DNA from: Pseudomonas sp. GM41(2012)
GTDB taxonomy: Bacteria > Pseudomonadota > Gammaproteobacteria > Pseudomonadales > Pseudomonadaceae
DNA length: 64,000 bases
Assembly: GCF_000282315.2 (NCBI RefSeq)
Contig: NZ_AKJN02000012.1
Location: 186,001-250,000, forward strand
Direction: 5' to 3'
The notes under the pieces were generated by a model. It was not told the DNA's origin, searched no databases, and saw nothing but the letters and a program-made list of their open reading frames with translations. This document shows, piece after piece, positions 1-7,754 of this stretch (its first letter is position 1; every line of letters begins with the position of its first letter). Made by a program: the position numbers and the translations under genes.

Positions 1-541
1 CGCGTTAGTGGATATCTGGCACTGCAACGCGCGCGGTGCGTATTCGGGCTGGAGCAAGGTCAATCCAGACACGGAAGTCGATGCCGGCGACATAGGCTCG
101 ATCCCGCGAACCGACGACGACACTTACCTGCGAGGCGGACAATTTACCGACAAGAACGGCATCGTGCGGTTTACCACGATCTATCCGGGGTTCTACGCCG
201 GCCGTGCCCTGCACATTCACGTCGTGGTACGCATTATGGAAGGCAACAACTACCTGGAAGAGCGGCATGTTGCCTGGGTCGGTCAGCTCTACTTTCCCGA
301 GGTGGCCTCGCGCTCGGTACTCAACGCCAGGGAGTACCGCGGTCGAGCCGTTTCGCCGCTGACCAACGATCAAGACTTTTTCTATGAAAACATGGGCGGT
401 GAAGCATCGACCTTGAACGTTCACACCCTGAGTCGAGACTCGAATAAAGACGGCTACTTCGGGCACACGACCATCGGCATCGACACCTTTGCGGTATCGA
501 CGCAGATCAAGCCCGAGGACTTCGACAAACACACGGTGTGA
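1..541 (+). CDS. Intradiol ring-cleavage dioxygenase, C-terminal part
   Basis: The reading frame is open from the window edge, so the start lies upstream; about 180 residues are visible. The family cleaves catechol-type rings between the two hydroxyls using non-haem Fe(III). Seen: a strand ending VDIWHCNARGAYSG, which carries the first Tyr ligand in this family, then a YPGFYAGR segment (second Tyr) followed by HIH, the paired His iron ligands. The set Tyr, Tyr, His, His is complete. The long C-terminal tail after HIH resembles the single-polypeptide, secreted or LigB-unrelated dioxygenase-like proteins more than PcaG/PcaH, so the natural substrate is unclear. The next gene converges on it with only 2 bases between stops. 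Confidence 0.85.
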   Translation, partial: ALVDIWHCNARGAYSGWSKVNPDTEVDAGDIGSIPRTDDDTYLRGGQFTDKNGIVRFTTIYPGFYAGRALHIHVVVRIMEGNNYLEERHVAWVGQLYFPEVASRSVLNAREYRGRAVSPLTNDQDFFYENMGGEASTLNVHTLSRDSNKDGYFGHTTIGIDTFAVSTQIKPEDFDKHTV

Positions 542-543
542 CG

Positions 544-1725
544 TCAGCGCAGTTCGGTGAGCGCCCGGGTCAGCAAATCCATGTCTGCAGCGGTGTTAGT
601 GAGCCCCGGGGTTATGCGAATGCACGGACCACTCGCGGCACCACTGCGCGCCACGGTAAACAGGTTGTAGTCCTTGAGCAGCCGCTCGACCATCGCCTGT
701 TGATCGGCATGCCGGGTAAAGCGCATCGACGTGATGCCGCAATACAGTCGCGGGTCGTCCGGGGTCATGACTTCGATCCCCGGCAACTCGCGTACCGCGC
801 TCACCCAGCGGTTGCGCAGGTAATTGAGCCGAGCGCCCTTGGCCGCGGAACCGCCCATCGCGCGATGCTCCTCGAACACCAGCGGCAGTGTCAGCAGCGC
901 CGGGATGTTGGGCGTGCTGTACGGCGTGCGGGCGCGAATGTCGGTGACCGGGAAATGCATCTCGCCCATGTCCGGGTCGATGTCGGCCAGGCGCTCGGGG
1001 GCGATGTAAATGAAGCCCAGGGTCAGCGGTGCACCGATCCATTTGTGCAGGTTGTAGCCAGCAAAGGCGATGCCCAGTTCATTGAGATTGAACTCGAGCT
1101 GGCCGAGCGCATGCGCGCCGTCGAGGATCACGTCGATGCCATGTTCCCTGGCAGCTGCGGCAATCGCCCGCACCGGCATCACCAACCCGGAGCGATGGGT
1201 GACGTGGGTCAGGGCCATCAGTTTGAGTCGTGGATAACGCACGAAAGCTTCGCGGTAAGTGGCCAGCAAACTGTCGAAACTGGCGGGGTGCGAGTGTTCG
1301 ATTTCGATCACTTCGACACCGCGATGACGTGCCAGCCAGCGCATGGCCCCTTTGACCGTGTCGTACTCCAGATCGCCTATCAGCACCTGATCGCCCGGCG
1401 TCAGACGGTTGTAGTTGCGGATCAGCGATTGCAGACCGTCGGAAGCGTTGCGGGTGAGGGCGACAGTGTCGGCGGGTACGCTCACCAGCTCGGCGAGCTG
1501 TTTGCGAATCTCCAGGCTTTCGCCCTGTTCGAAGCGTTGCCGCACATGCACCGAGTTGCTGCGATTGATCAGTTCGATGTTGCGCTGATACTCCTCGACC
1601 ACCGTGCGCGACATGCGCCCGAAGTACCCGTTTTCGAGGTTGACCGGACCAGGTTCAACCGCGTATCGGTCGGCAAAGGTTCGCCAGAAGGCTTCATCAC
1701 GGGCACGGCGAGTGTTATCGGGCAT
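544..1725 (-). CDS. Class V aminotransferase-fold PLP enzyme (isopenicillin N epimerase-like)
   Basis: A 393-residue fold-type I PLP enzyme, the usual length for the CefD/cysteine desulfurase superfamily. The cofactor Asp lies in VILDGAHALGQ and the Schiff-base lysine in NLHKWIGAP. The N-terminal motif LENGYFGRMS and the pattern around the phosphate-binding loop (TRNASDGLQS) match epimerase-like members rather than NifS/IscS, which carry a mobile catalytic Cys loop not seen here. The true reaction (epimerase, lyase or transaminase on an amino acid) cannot be told. It starts at the ATG at 1725 and converges on the dioxygenase gene; the DUF3820 gene lies upstream on the same strand 36 bases away and may be cotranscribed. 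Confidence 0.8.
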   Translation of the reverse strand: MPDNTRRARDEAFWRTFADRYAVEPGPVNLENGYFGRMSRTVVEEYQRNIELINRSNSVHVRQRFEQGESLEIRKQLAELVSVPADTVALTRNASDGLQSLIRNYNRLTPGDQVLIGDLEYDTVKGAMRWLARHRGVEVIEIEHSHPASFDSLLATYREAFVRYPRLKLMALTHVTHRSGLVMPVRAIAAAAREHGIDVILDGAHALGQLEFNLNELGIAFAGYNLHKWIGAPLTLGFIYIAPERLADIDPDMGEMHFPVTDIRARTPYSTPNIPALLTLPLVFEEHRAMGGSAAKGARLNYLRNRWVSAVRELPGIEVMTPDDPRLYCGITSMRFTRHADQQAMVERLLKDYNLFTVARSGAASGPCIRITPGLTNTAADMDLLTRALTELR

Positions 1726-1761
1726 GGGCTACTCAATCTGGGGCCAGGTCTGGGTGTCGGG

Positions 1762-1998
1762 TCAATGGCGAGGGGCGGGTTTGCCATGTTTGGCGCGTAG
1801 CGGTTCGAGCAATTCCGACAGGCCGTTGTGATCGATTTCCTGCATCAAGGCCAGCAATCCGCCGAGTTCGCCATGGGGGAAACCTTCGCGGGCGAACCAG
1901 TTCAGGTATTGGCCGGGGAGGTCGGCAATGATCCGGCCCTTGTATTTGCCGAAGGGCATTTCACGGGTAATCAACAGTTCGAGCTTTTCAGGGTTCAT
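1762..1998 (-). CDS. DUF3820 family protein
   Basis: A 78-residue protein with the hallmark MPFGKYKG near residue 14, followed by DLPGQYLNWF, which is the core of DUF3820 (Pfam labels the family a putative quorum-sensing-regulated virulence factor; the role is not established). The ATG at 1998 is chosen over an in-frame TTG three bases upstream. It lies just upstream of the aminotransferase-like gene in the same direction. Function unknown; probably a small cytosolic protein, as there is no signal peptide or membrane segment. Confidence 0.8.
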   Translation of the reverse strand: MNPEKLELLITREMPFGKYKGRIIADLPGQYLNWFAREGFPHGELGGLLALMQEIDHNGLSELLEPLRAKHGKPAPRH

Positions 1999-2201
1999 CA
2001 ATCAGTCGTCTTGATTCAAACAGTCTGGAAAATACAGGCATTCTGCATGCAGGCCAAATGACAGATCATGCAAAAAAAACGGATACAGATTTCGCGTTAA
2101 ACGATAAGTAATTGAAATATAAGTAGTAAGTAGTCGGTTCATTGCTGGCATGCAGGATGCAACACCTATTGCATCTTTCATCAACCCGCGAGGAATTGAA
2201 A

Positions 2202-2669
2202 ATGACTGACATGAATAAAGAAGCCATCTCTGTACTCAACGACCTGATTGAAACCAGCAAGGACGGTCAGGAAGGGTTCAAGACTTGCGCTGAAGACATC
2301 AAGCACCCAGAACTCAAAACCCTGTTCGTGCAGCGCTCGGCTGACTGCGCAACGGCTGCTTCTGAATTGCAGGCCGCCGTACGTTCGCTAGGCGGCGATC
2401 CGGAAACGTCCACCAGCGTCAGCGGTGACCTGCACCGTCGCTGGGTCGACGTGAAAGCGATGTTCACCGGCAAGGATGAAGAGGCCGTGCTGAACGAAGC
2501 CGAACGGGGTGAAGACCATGCACTGAAGGCTTACAAAGAAGCCATCGAAAAAATCAACAAATACAACCTGGTGGGCATTCGTGACCTGGTTGAGCGTCAG
2601 TACCACGGCGTGCAACGCAATCACGATCAGGTAAAAGCCCTGCGTAACCAGGCGCGCGCACGCTCGTAA
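2202..2669 (+). CDS. DUF2383/PA2169-type four-helix-bundle protein
   Basis: A 155-residue, charged, wholly helical protein. Start chosen at the ATG at 2202, which has AGGAA 6-7 bases upstream; an in-frame extension of 20 residues to 2142 lacks a ribosome site. The sequence LNDLIETSKDGQEGF near residue 11 and the ERGEDHALKAY segment near residue 105 fit the PA2169 family, a ferritin-like helical bundle, with Glu/His residues placed like a possible metal site. Families of this type are often stress or stationary-phase induced, but no reaction is known. Followed at once by a strong terminator, so likely monocistronic. Confidence 0.85.
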   Translation: MTDMNKEAISVLNDLIETSKDGQEGFKTCAEDIKHPELKTLFVQRSADCATAASELQAAVRSLGGDPETSTSVSGDLHRRWVDVKAMFTGKDEEAVLNEAERGEDHALKAYKEAIEKINKYNLVGIRDLVERQYHGVQRNHDQVKALRNQARARS

Positions 2670-2686
2670 GCGTTCGTCGCCTGTCA

Positions 2687-2714
2687 AAAACGCCAGCCAG
2701 TCTGGCGTTTTTTT
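2687..2714 (+). terminator. Rho-independent terminator after DUF2383 gene
   Basis: AACGCCAG and CTGGCGTT form an 8-bp stem around a short loop and are followed by seven T residues, 18 bases after the stop codon. Confidence 0.9.
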
Positions 2715-2744
2715 GTGTCCGGCGTTCAACGATGAAATTAGCCT

Positions 2745-2866
2745 TGTAGGAGCTGCCGAAGGCTGCGATCTTTTGACGGTATAGAGGTCACCGGACAACA
2801 AGATCAAAAGATCAAAAGATCAAAAGATCAAAAGATCAAAAGATCGCAGCCTTCGGCAGCTCCTAC
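2745..2866. repeat. REP pair (GTAGGAGCTGCCGAAGG type) with expanded GATCAAAA tandem
   Basis: Two inverted copies of an about 31-base REP (core GGAGCTGCCGAAGGCTGCG). The inner flank contains five perfect GATCAAAA units at 2802-2841 followed by a sixth that runs into the right REP arm. The other REP pairs of this type here carry a single such unit, so this one is expanded. Confidence 0.9.
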
Positions 2867-2896
2867 CGTTAAATCGCCTTTCCAAGAGTCCTTTAC

Positions 2897-4885
2897 GTGC
2901 CTATCACCTTGCAGGCTTTGTTTGCGCCTGACCGCCGCGCCTTACAGTTCGCGATCAAAACCTTGATCGGCGGCGGCCTGGCGCTGTGGCTGGCATTACG
3001 CTGGGGTCTGGAGCAACCGTCATGGGCGTTGATGACGGCGTTCATCGTCGCCCAGCCCTTGTCGGGGATGGTGGTGCAGAAGGGCCTGGCGCGGTTGCTG
3101 GGGACTCTGGTCGGGACGATCATGTCCGTGGTGTTCATGGGGTTGTTTGCCCAAACACCTTGGCTGTTTTTGTTGGCCTTGGCGTTATGGCTGGGGTTGT
3201 GTACGGCAAGTTCGACCTTGCTGCGCAGCGCCTGGTCCTATTCGTTCGTGCTGGCCGGTTACACGGTGGCGATCATCGCGCTGCCGGCCATTACTCATCC
3301 GCTGACGGTGTTCGATCAAGCCGTGGCTCGCTGCACGGAAATCTGCCTGGGCATTCTTTGCGCCACTGCCGCCAGCGCGCTGCTCTGGCCGATGCGGGTA
3401 GAACGGCAATTGGCGGATCAGGCGCGGGCAGCGTGGCAAAGCGGTATGAACGCCGCGCGTGCAACCCTGGCCGGTGATGGTCAGGCGCGTAAAGGCTTGC
3501 TGGAAATCCTCGGGAAAATCGTCGCCGTCGATGCCCAGCGCGAGCATGCCTGGTTTGAAGGAAGCCAGGGTCGCCAACGAGCGCGGGGGATCAGCGGCTT
3601 GAGCCAGAAGCTGTTGATGTTGCTGCGCATCGCCCGTTCGGTGCGCCGCCAGTGGAAGCAATTGGAACCCCAGGAAGCCGAGCAACTGTTGCCCTGGATG
3701 ACCGAGGTTCAAGAGGCGCTCAACAGCCCGGATTCCGCGACCCTGCAAGCGCTGCGTCCGAGGTTGCTCGACGCTTCCCACGACCCGCACATCAGCTCCG
3801 CGCAAAGTTATTGCCTGGCCCGTTTTACCTTGTTACTCGATACCGCCATGGCGGCCAGCGCCGCGTTGAACGCCGTTGAGGAGGGCAAGGAAACGGTCGA
3901 TCCACCGAGAACCCTGACACCGCACCGCGACCTGTCATTGGCGCTGATGTTCGGTGCCCGCAGTGCGTTGGCGTTTCTGGTGGTCTCGTGCTTCTGGTTG
4001 GCGACCGCCTGGCCTGCTGCCTCCGGCGCGCTGCTGTTGACGTGCGTGGTGTGTAGTCTGTTTGCCAGCCGCGAGAATGGCGCTCAAATCGGCATGAGTT
4101 TCATGCGCGGGATCTTCCTGGCGATTCCGTCCGCGTTTATCGTCGGACAGATTCTGCTGCCGCAATGGAGTGGTTTTGCCTTGCTGTGCATGGGCATGGG
4201 CGTGCCGTTGTTCCTCGGCGCGCTGGGCATGGCCAAACCGCAGATCGGTGCGACGGCTACTTCATTTTGTCTGCACTTCATCGTGCTGGTCTCGCCGCTC
4301 AATGCGATGAAATTCGATGTCGCGACGTTCTTCAACAGCGCTCTATCCATCGTGGTGGGTGTCGGCGCCGCCGTGCTGGCGTTCCATCTGTTGATCCTGC
4401 GCAACCCGACGTGGCATGGCCGGCGTTTGCTGGCGGCGACCCTCGACGATCTGGTGCGCCTGACCCGGCGCAATCTGCGCGGTGCCGAAAGCTGGTTTGG
4501 CGGGCGCATGGCCGACCGCTTGCTGCAATTGGCGCGGCACTATCCCGAGTTGCCGGAGCCGGCGCGCAGTCGCTGGGACGACGGCTTGCTCGGCCTGGAC
4601 ATCGGCGACGAACTGCTGCATTTGCGTTTGAGTCTGGCGGTGGCACAGGCACCGATCAGTGCGCCTCAGCGGCGTTATCTCGAACAGCTGGAAAAAATCC
4701 TCGAGCAAGGCCCGGCCGGCAGTCGTGCCGAGGCGTTGGCGCAGCCGAGCGAAGAATTCTTGAAGACCTTGTACGCGTTGCCCCCCAGCGATGCGGTGAA
4801 ACTGGCCCAAGGCGCGGTGCTGCAATTGCAAAGCAGCTGGCGCGCCTGGTGCCGTCAACAGGAGCAAAGCCATGGGCTTGCGTGA
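2897..4885 (+). CDS. FUSC-family inner-membrane efflux protein (AaeB-like)
   Basis: A 662-residue protein with two blocks of closely packed membrane helices, about residues 15-160 and 350-500, each followed by a cytosolic domain. This duplicated layout is that of FUSC/AaeB (aromatic acid or fusaric acid efflux) proteins. It starts at a GTG at 2897 with an AAGAG-type ribosome site 8 bases upstream. It overlaps the DUF1656 gene by 14 bases, and a HlyD-type adaptor follows, giving the standard aaeB-aaeX-aaeA-like order. The trio probably exports weak aromatic acids or similar compounds across the inner membrane; substrate unknown. No adjacent LysR regulator is present. Confidence 0.88.
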   Translation: MPITLQALFAPDRRALQFAIKTLIGGGLALWLALRWGLEQPSWALMTAFIVAQPLSGMVVQKGLARLLGTLVGTIMSVVFMGLFAQTPWLFLLALALWLGLCTASSTLLRSAWSYSFVLAGYTVAIIALPAITHPLTVFDQAVARCTEICLGILCATAASALLWPMRVERQLADQARAAWQSGMNAARATLAGDGQARKGLLEILGKIVAVDAQREHAWFEGSQGRQRARGISGLSQKLLMLLRIARSVRRQWKQLEPQEAEQLLPWMTEVQEALNSPDSATLQALRPRLLDASHDPHISSAQSYCLARFTLLLDTAMAASAALNAVEEGKETVDPPRTLTPHRDLSLALMFGARSALAFLVVSCFWLATAWPAASGALLLTCVVCSLFASRENGAQIGMSFMRGIFLAIPSAFIVGQILLPQWSGFALLCMGMGVPLFLGALGMAKPQIGATATSFCLHFIVLVSPLNAMKFDVATFFNSALSIVVGVGAAVLAFHLLILRNPTWHGRRLLAATLDDLVRLTRRNLRGAESWFGGRMADRLLQLARHYPELPEPARSRWDDGLLGLDIGDELLHLRLSLAVAQAPISAPQRRYLEQLEKILEQGPAGSRAEALAQPSEEFLKTLYALPPSDAVKLAQGAVLQLQSSWRAWCRQQEQSHGLA

Positions 4886-5078
4886 GTGGTCGGTGGGTGG
4901 CGTGCTGCTCAGTCCGTTTCTGATTTATGTGCTGCTGGCGCTGCTCGTCACTGGCGCCTTGCGCATGCTCTTGCGCCTGACGCCGGTGGGCCGCTGGATC
5001 TGGCACGAAGCATTGTTTGATTGCGCCTTGTACGTCTGTGTATTGACCTTGATCACCGTCGTCCTCGGACCTTTATAA
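4872..5078 (+). CDS. DUF1656 membrane protein (AaeX-like)
   Basis: A 68-residue protein with two hydrophobic helices (residues about 10-32 and 47-67). DUF1656 proteins are the small third component found between FUSC pumps and their periplasmic adaptors. The motif SPFLIYVLLAL near residue 14 is typical of the family. Its start overlaps the end of the pump gene by 14 bases and its stop lies 10 bases before the adaptor start, so translation of the three is probably coupled. Precise role unknown. Confidence 0.85.
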   Translation: MGLREWSVGGVLLSPFLIYVLLALLVTGALRMLLRLTPVGRWIWHEALFDCALYVCVLTLITVVLGPL

Positions 5079-5088
5079 GGAGTTGAAA

Positions 5089-5949
5089 ATGCGAACACCG
5101 ATACGTGTCGCGGTGACCTTGTGCCTGGTGGCGGCGGCGATATTTGCCGGCTTCCATTTGTGGCAGTACTACATGCTCACGCCTTGGACTCGGGATGCGC
5201 GGATCCGCGCCGACGTGGTGGTGATCGCCCCGGACGTCTCGGGTTGGGTGCGTGAGCTCAAGGCTTTTGATAACCAGCAGGTCAAGGCCGGCGATTTATT
5301 GCTGAGCATTGATCGTGAACGTTTCGAAGCGGCGCTGGAGAAAGCCCAGGCGGTGGTGCAGACCCGCCAGCAGCAACTCAATCTGCGCGAGAAAGAAGCC
5401 AGTCGCCGCGCGGCCCTCGGTCCGCAGGCCATCAGCGCCGAACTGCGCGAGAACGCGCAAATCAACGCCGGCATCGCCCGTGGCGAACTGCGTGAAGCCC
5501 AGGCCGAAGCCAAGGTTGCGGAACTCAACCTCGCCCGTAGTCAGGTCCATGCGCCGCGCAATGGTCACATCACCAACCTGCGTCTGGCCGAAGGCAACTA
5601 CGTGAATGCCGGGCAATCGGTGATGGCATTGATCGACGATTCGACTTTCTATGTGCAGGCGTATTTCGAGGAAACCAAGCTGCCACGGATTCGTGTTGGC
5701 GATCCGGTGAAGGTCTGGTTGATGAGTGCAGGGGAGGGGTTGCAGGGGCACGTGGAAAGCATCAGTCGCGGGATTACCGATCGCAATACCACGCCGGACG
5801 GGCAGTTGCTGGCAGAGGTCGAGCCGACGTTTAACTGGGTGAGGCTGGCGCAGCGGATTCCGGTACGGATCAAGATTGATAAGTTACCGGAAGGGATGAA
5901 TTTGAGTTCGGGGATGACGGCGAGTGTGCAGGTGCAGGAAGGGCCGTAA
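5089..5949 (+). CDS. HlyD/AaeA-type periplasmic adaptor subunit
   Basis: A 286-residue membrane-fusion protein. One signal-anchor helix covers about residues 8-28, followed by WTRDARIRADVVVIAPDVSGWV, the first half of the lipoyl-like domain; a coiled-coil hairpin spans about 80-145, then the second lipoyl half (VHAPRNGHITNLRLAEG) and a beta-barrel. Start chosen at the ATG at 5089, with AAGGAG 6 bases upstream. Last gene of the FUSC-DUF1656-HlyD operon; it would link the inner-membrane pump to the periplasm or an outer-membrane channel encoded elsewhere. Confidence 0.88.
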   Translation: MRTPIRVAVTLCLVAAAIFAGFHLWQYYMLTPWTRDARIRADVVVIAPDVSGWVRELKAFDNQQVKAGDLLLSIDRERFEAALEKAQAVVQTRQQQLNLREKEASRRAALGPQAISAELRENAQINAGIARGELREAQAEAKVAELNLARSQVHAPRNGHITNLRLAEGNYVNAGQSVMALIDDSTFYVQAYFEETKLPRIRVGDPVKVWLMSAGEGLQGHVESISRGITDRNTTPDGQLLAEVEPTFNWVRLAQRIPVRIKIDKLPEGMNLSSGMTASVQVQEGP

Positions 5950-6047
5950 GATCAAAAGATCGCAGCCTCGTTTCACTCGACAGCTCCTACAGGTATATGG
6001 CAAACCCTGTAGGAGCTGTCGAGTGAAACGAGGCTGCGATCTTTTGA
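5950..6047. repeat. REP pair (GTAGGAGCTGTCGAGTGAAACGAGG type)
   Basis: Two inverted copies of a roughly 40-base element around a short spacer. It fills the gap between the adaptor gene and the converging MaoC gene and could fold into a long hairpin, perhaps protecting both 3' ends. Confidence 0.9.
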
Positions 6048-6052
6048 GGCAA

Positions 6053-6523
6053 TCAGCCGATACTGATCGCCGGCAACGTCGGCAACGTCACGGTCTGTTG
6101 CTTGCGCGGCGCCAGAATCTCCGCCTCGCCGTCCACTACCAATTCATCGCGCTGGTTAAACACGCGAGTGGCAATCCGCACACGAAACTTCGGCAGCTTC
6201 TCGAGGATCTCCAGACGCACGGTCAGCGTGTCGCCAATTTTCACCGGCTTCTGAAAGCTCATTTGCTGACCGATATAAATAGTCCCCGGCCCAGGCAACT
6301 CGCAGGCAACGGCAGCGCTGATCAGCGCACCGCTGAACATGCCGTGAGCAATACGCTCCTTGAACATGGTGCCGGCGGCGAATTCAGCGTCCAGGTGCAC
6401 CGGGTTGTGATCGCCGGACATCGCGGCGAACAACTGAATGTCGCGCTCTTCGACCGTCTTGCTGTAGCTGGCGGTCTGGCCGACTTCAAGGGCCTCGTAA
6501 GGGGTGTTGGTAACCTGGGTCAT
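6053..6523 (-). CDS. MaoC-family (R)-specific enoyl-CoA hydratase (PhaJ-like)
   Basis: A 156-residue single-hotdog hydratase. The catalytic Asp-His pair is visible in AAMSGDHNPVHLD (residues about 34-46), followed by the IAHGMFSGALISA helix. Such enzymes hydrate trans-2-enoyl-CoA to (R)-3-hydroxyacyl-CoA and can feed beta-oxidation intermediates into polyhydroxyalkanoate synthesis. Start set at the ATG at 6523 rather than an in-frame TTG 9 bases upstream, because AGGAA is too close to the TTG. It lies beside the lipase-like and fadD genes, an order I recognise from other pseudomonads, where the gene is called phaJ1 or phaJ3. Confidence 0.85.
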   Translation of the reverse strand: MTQVTNTPYEALEVGQTASYSKTVEERDIQLFAAMSGDHNPVHLDAEFAAGTMFKERIAHGMFSGALISAAVACELPGPGTIYIGQQMSFQKPVKIGDTLTVRLEILEKLPKFRVRIATRVFNQRDELVVDGEAEILAPRKQQTVTLPTLPAISIG

Positions 6524-6563
6524 CTGTTTCAATTCCTGTCACGAATAAATAAATTCAAAAAAA

Positions 6564-7508
6564 CTATTCCGATCTGGGTGGCCGACGGTGGCTCAGCGCC
6601 TGGGCGATCCAGTTCAACACGTCATTGATCACTTCATCGCGATTGCTCTCGTTGAACAGTTCATGCCGTGCCTGCGGGTAAATAGTCAGTTGCAGGCTCT
6701 GGCTGCCGGCAGCGCGCAGCGCATGGGCCAGATCTTTCAGACGCTTGCCATCGCTCACCGGATCACATTCACCACCGATGACCAGCAACGGCAGGCCCGG
6801 ATCAATCTGAGCGAGATTGGACGCTTTGCTGATTTGCTGCAACCCACCGAGCAAATCGATCCACAGCTGATTGGTGCAGCGAAAGCCGCAGAGCGGGTCG
6901 TTGTCGTACAGGTCGACCTCTGCCGGGTCGCGGCTGAGCCAGTCGAATCGCGTGCGCGCCGGTTTGAATTTCTTGTTGAACGAACCGAACGACAGCCATT
7001 CGATCAGCGCGCTGCGACCTTTCGGGCCCTGGCGCAAGCGTTCCAGCCGCGCAATCTGCCGCGCCGCGCGATAGAGCGCCACCGGTTGGAAGTTCGACCC
7101 GCTGAGAACGGCCCCGTGCAGGCTGGCGCTGTGGTGCAGCAGATAGGCCTGGGCGATGTAGCTGCCCATGCTGTGACCGAGCAGCACAATCGGCACTCCC
7201 GGATGTTGTTGGCCGATGTGCTGGTTGAGGCTCGCCAGGTCGCCGACTACCTTGCACCAACCGTCATTGTCGGCGAAATGGCCGAGCGTCCCGTTTTCGG
7301 CAGTTTTGCCATGTCCACGCAGGTCCGGCGCATACACGCCGTAGCCCTGATCACAGAGTTTTTCCGCCAGACGGGCGTAGCGGCCACTGTGTTCCGCCAT
7401 GCCGTGGGCCAGCAGGATCACTGCTTTTAAAGGCGCGGCGGGCAGCCACTGGTTGACGAAGAGGCGGCTGCGGTCGCTCGCGGTCAACCAGAAAGTGTCG
7501 TGGATCAT
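6564..7508 (-). CDS. Alpha/beta hydrolase, monoacylglycerol lipase-like
   Basis: A 314-residue hydrolase of the lysophospholipase/MGL type. The nucleophile Ser is in LLGHSMGSY, the acid in GGECDPVSD and the His in ARHELFNE; AHGMAEHSGRY forms the oxyanion loop typical of monoglyceride lipases. Start at the ATG at 7508 with AAAGGAAT placed 6 bases upstream; a longer frame to 7607 has no such site. It lies upstream of the hydratase on the same strand, divergent from fadD2. A role in releasing fatty acids for the neighbouring acyl-CoA ligases is likely by context. Confidence 0.88.
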   Translation of the reverse strand: MIHDTFWLTASDRSRLFVNQWLPAAPLKAVILLAHGMAEHSGRYARLAEKLCDQGYGVYAPDLRGHGKTAENGTLGHFADNDGWCKVVGDLASLNQHIGQQHPGVPIVLLGHSMGSYIAQAYLLHHSASLHGAVLSGSNFQPVALYRAARQIARLERLRQGPKGRSALIEWLSFGSFNKKFKPARTRFDWLSRDPAEVDLYDNDPLCGFRCTNQLWIDLLGGLQQISKASNLAQIDPGLPLLVIGGECDPVSDGKRLKDLAHALRAAGSQSLQLTIYPQARHELFNESNRDEVINDVLNWIAQALSHRRPPRSE

Positions 7509-7754
7509 GGCGATTCCTTTGCATTGGGCTGCATATGGCATGGGCGTCGTTGCATTGTATAGCGCATCCAAAGCGTGCCGTCTGATCAGGCCACGCCACG
7601 GCAGCAAGATTCACACGATCAATGTCGACCGTGCGCATATTTGCCTGATTCGCCATAGCTGCTAGTGTCCGTGGAGCCCCGCTTTTTCGCTCTCTATTGT
7701 GAAGAAGGACAGAAAAGCGGCCCCGGATAGGTTCAGGTAAAGAGGACAAGAACA

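Noticed and set aside
538..1800. 420-codon open frame on the plus strand
   Set aside because: It runs antisense to a well-supported PLP enzyme with complete motifs; its composition is Gln/His/Arg-rich, typical of shadow frames in high-G+C DNA.
2802..2841. GATCAAAA tandem as a CRISPR-like array
   Set aside because: Units are 8 bases with no spacers, and there are no cas genes nearby.
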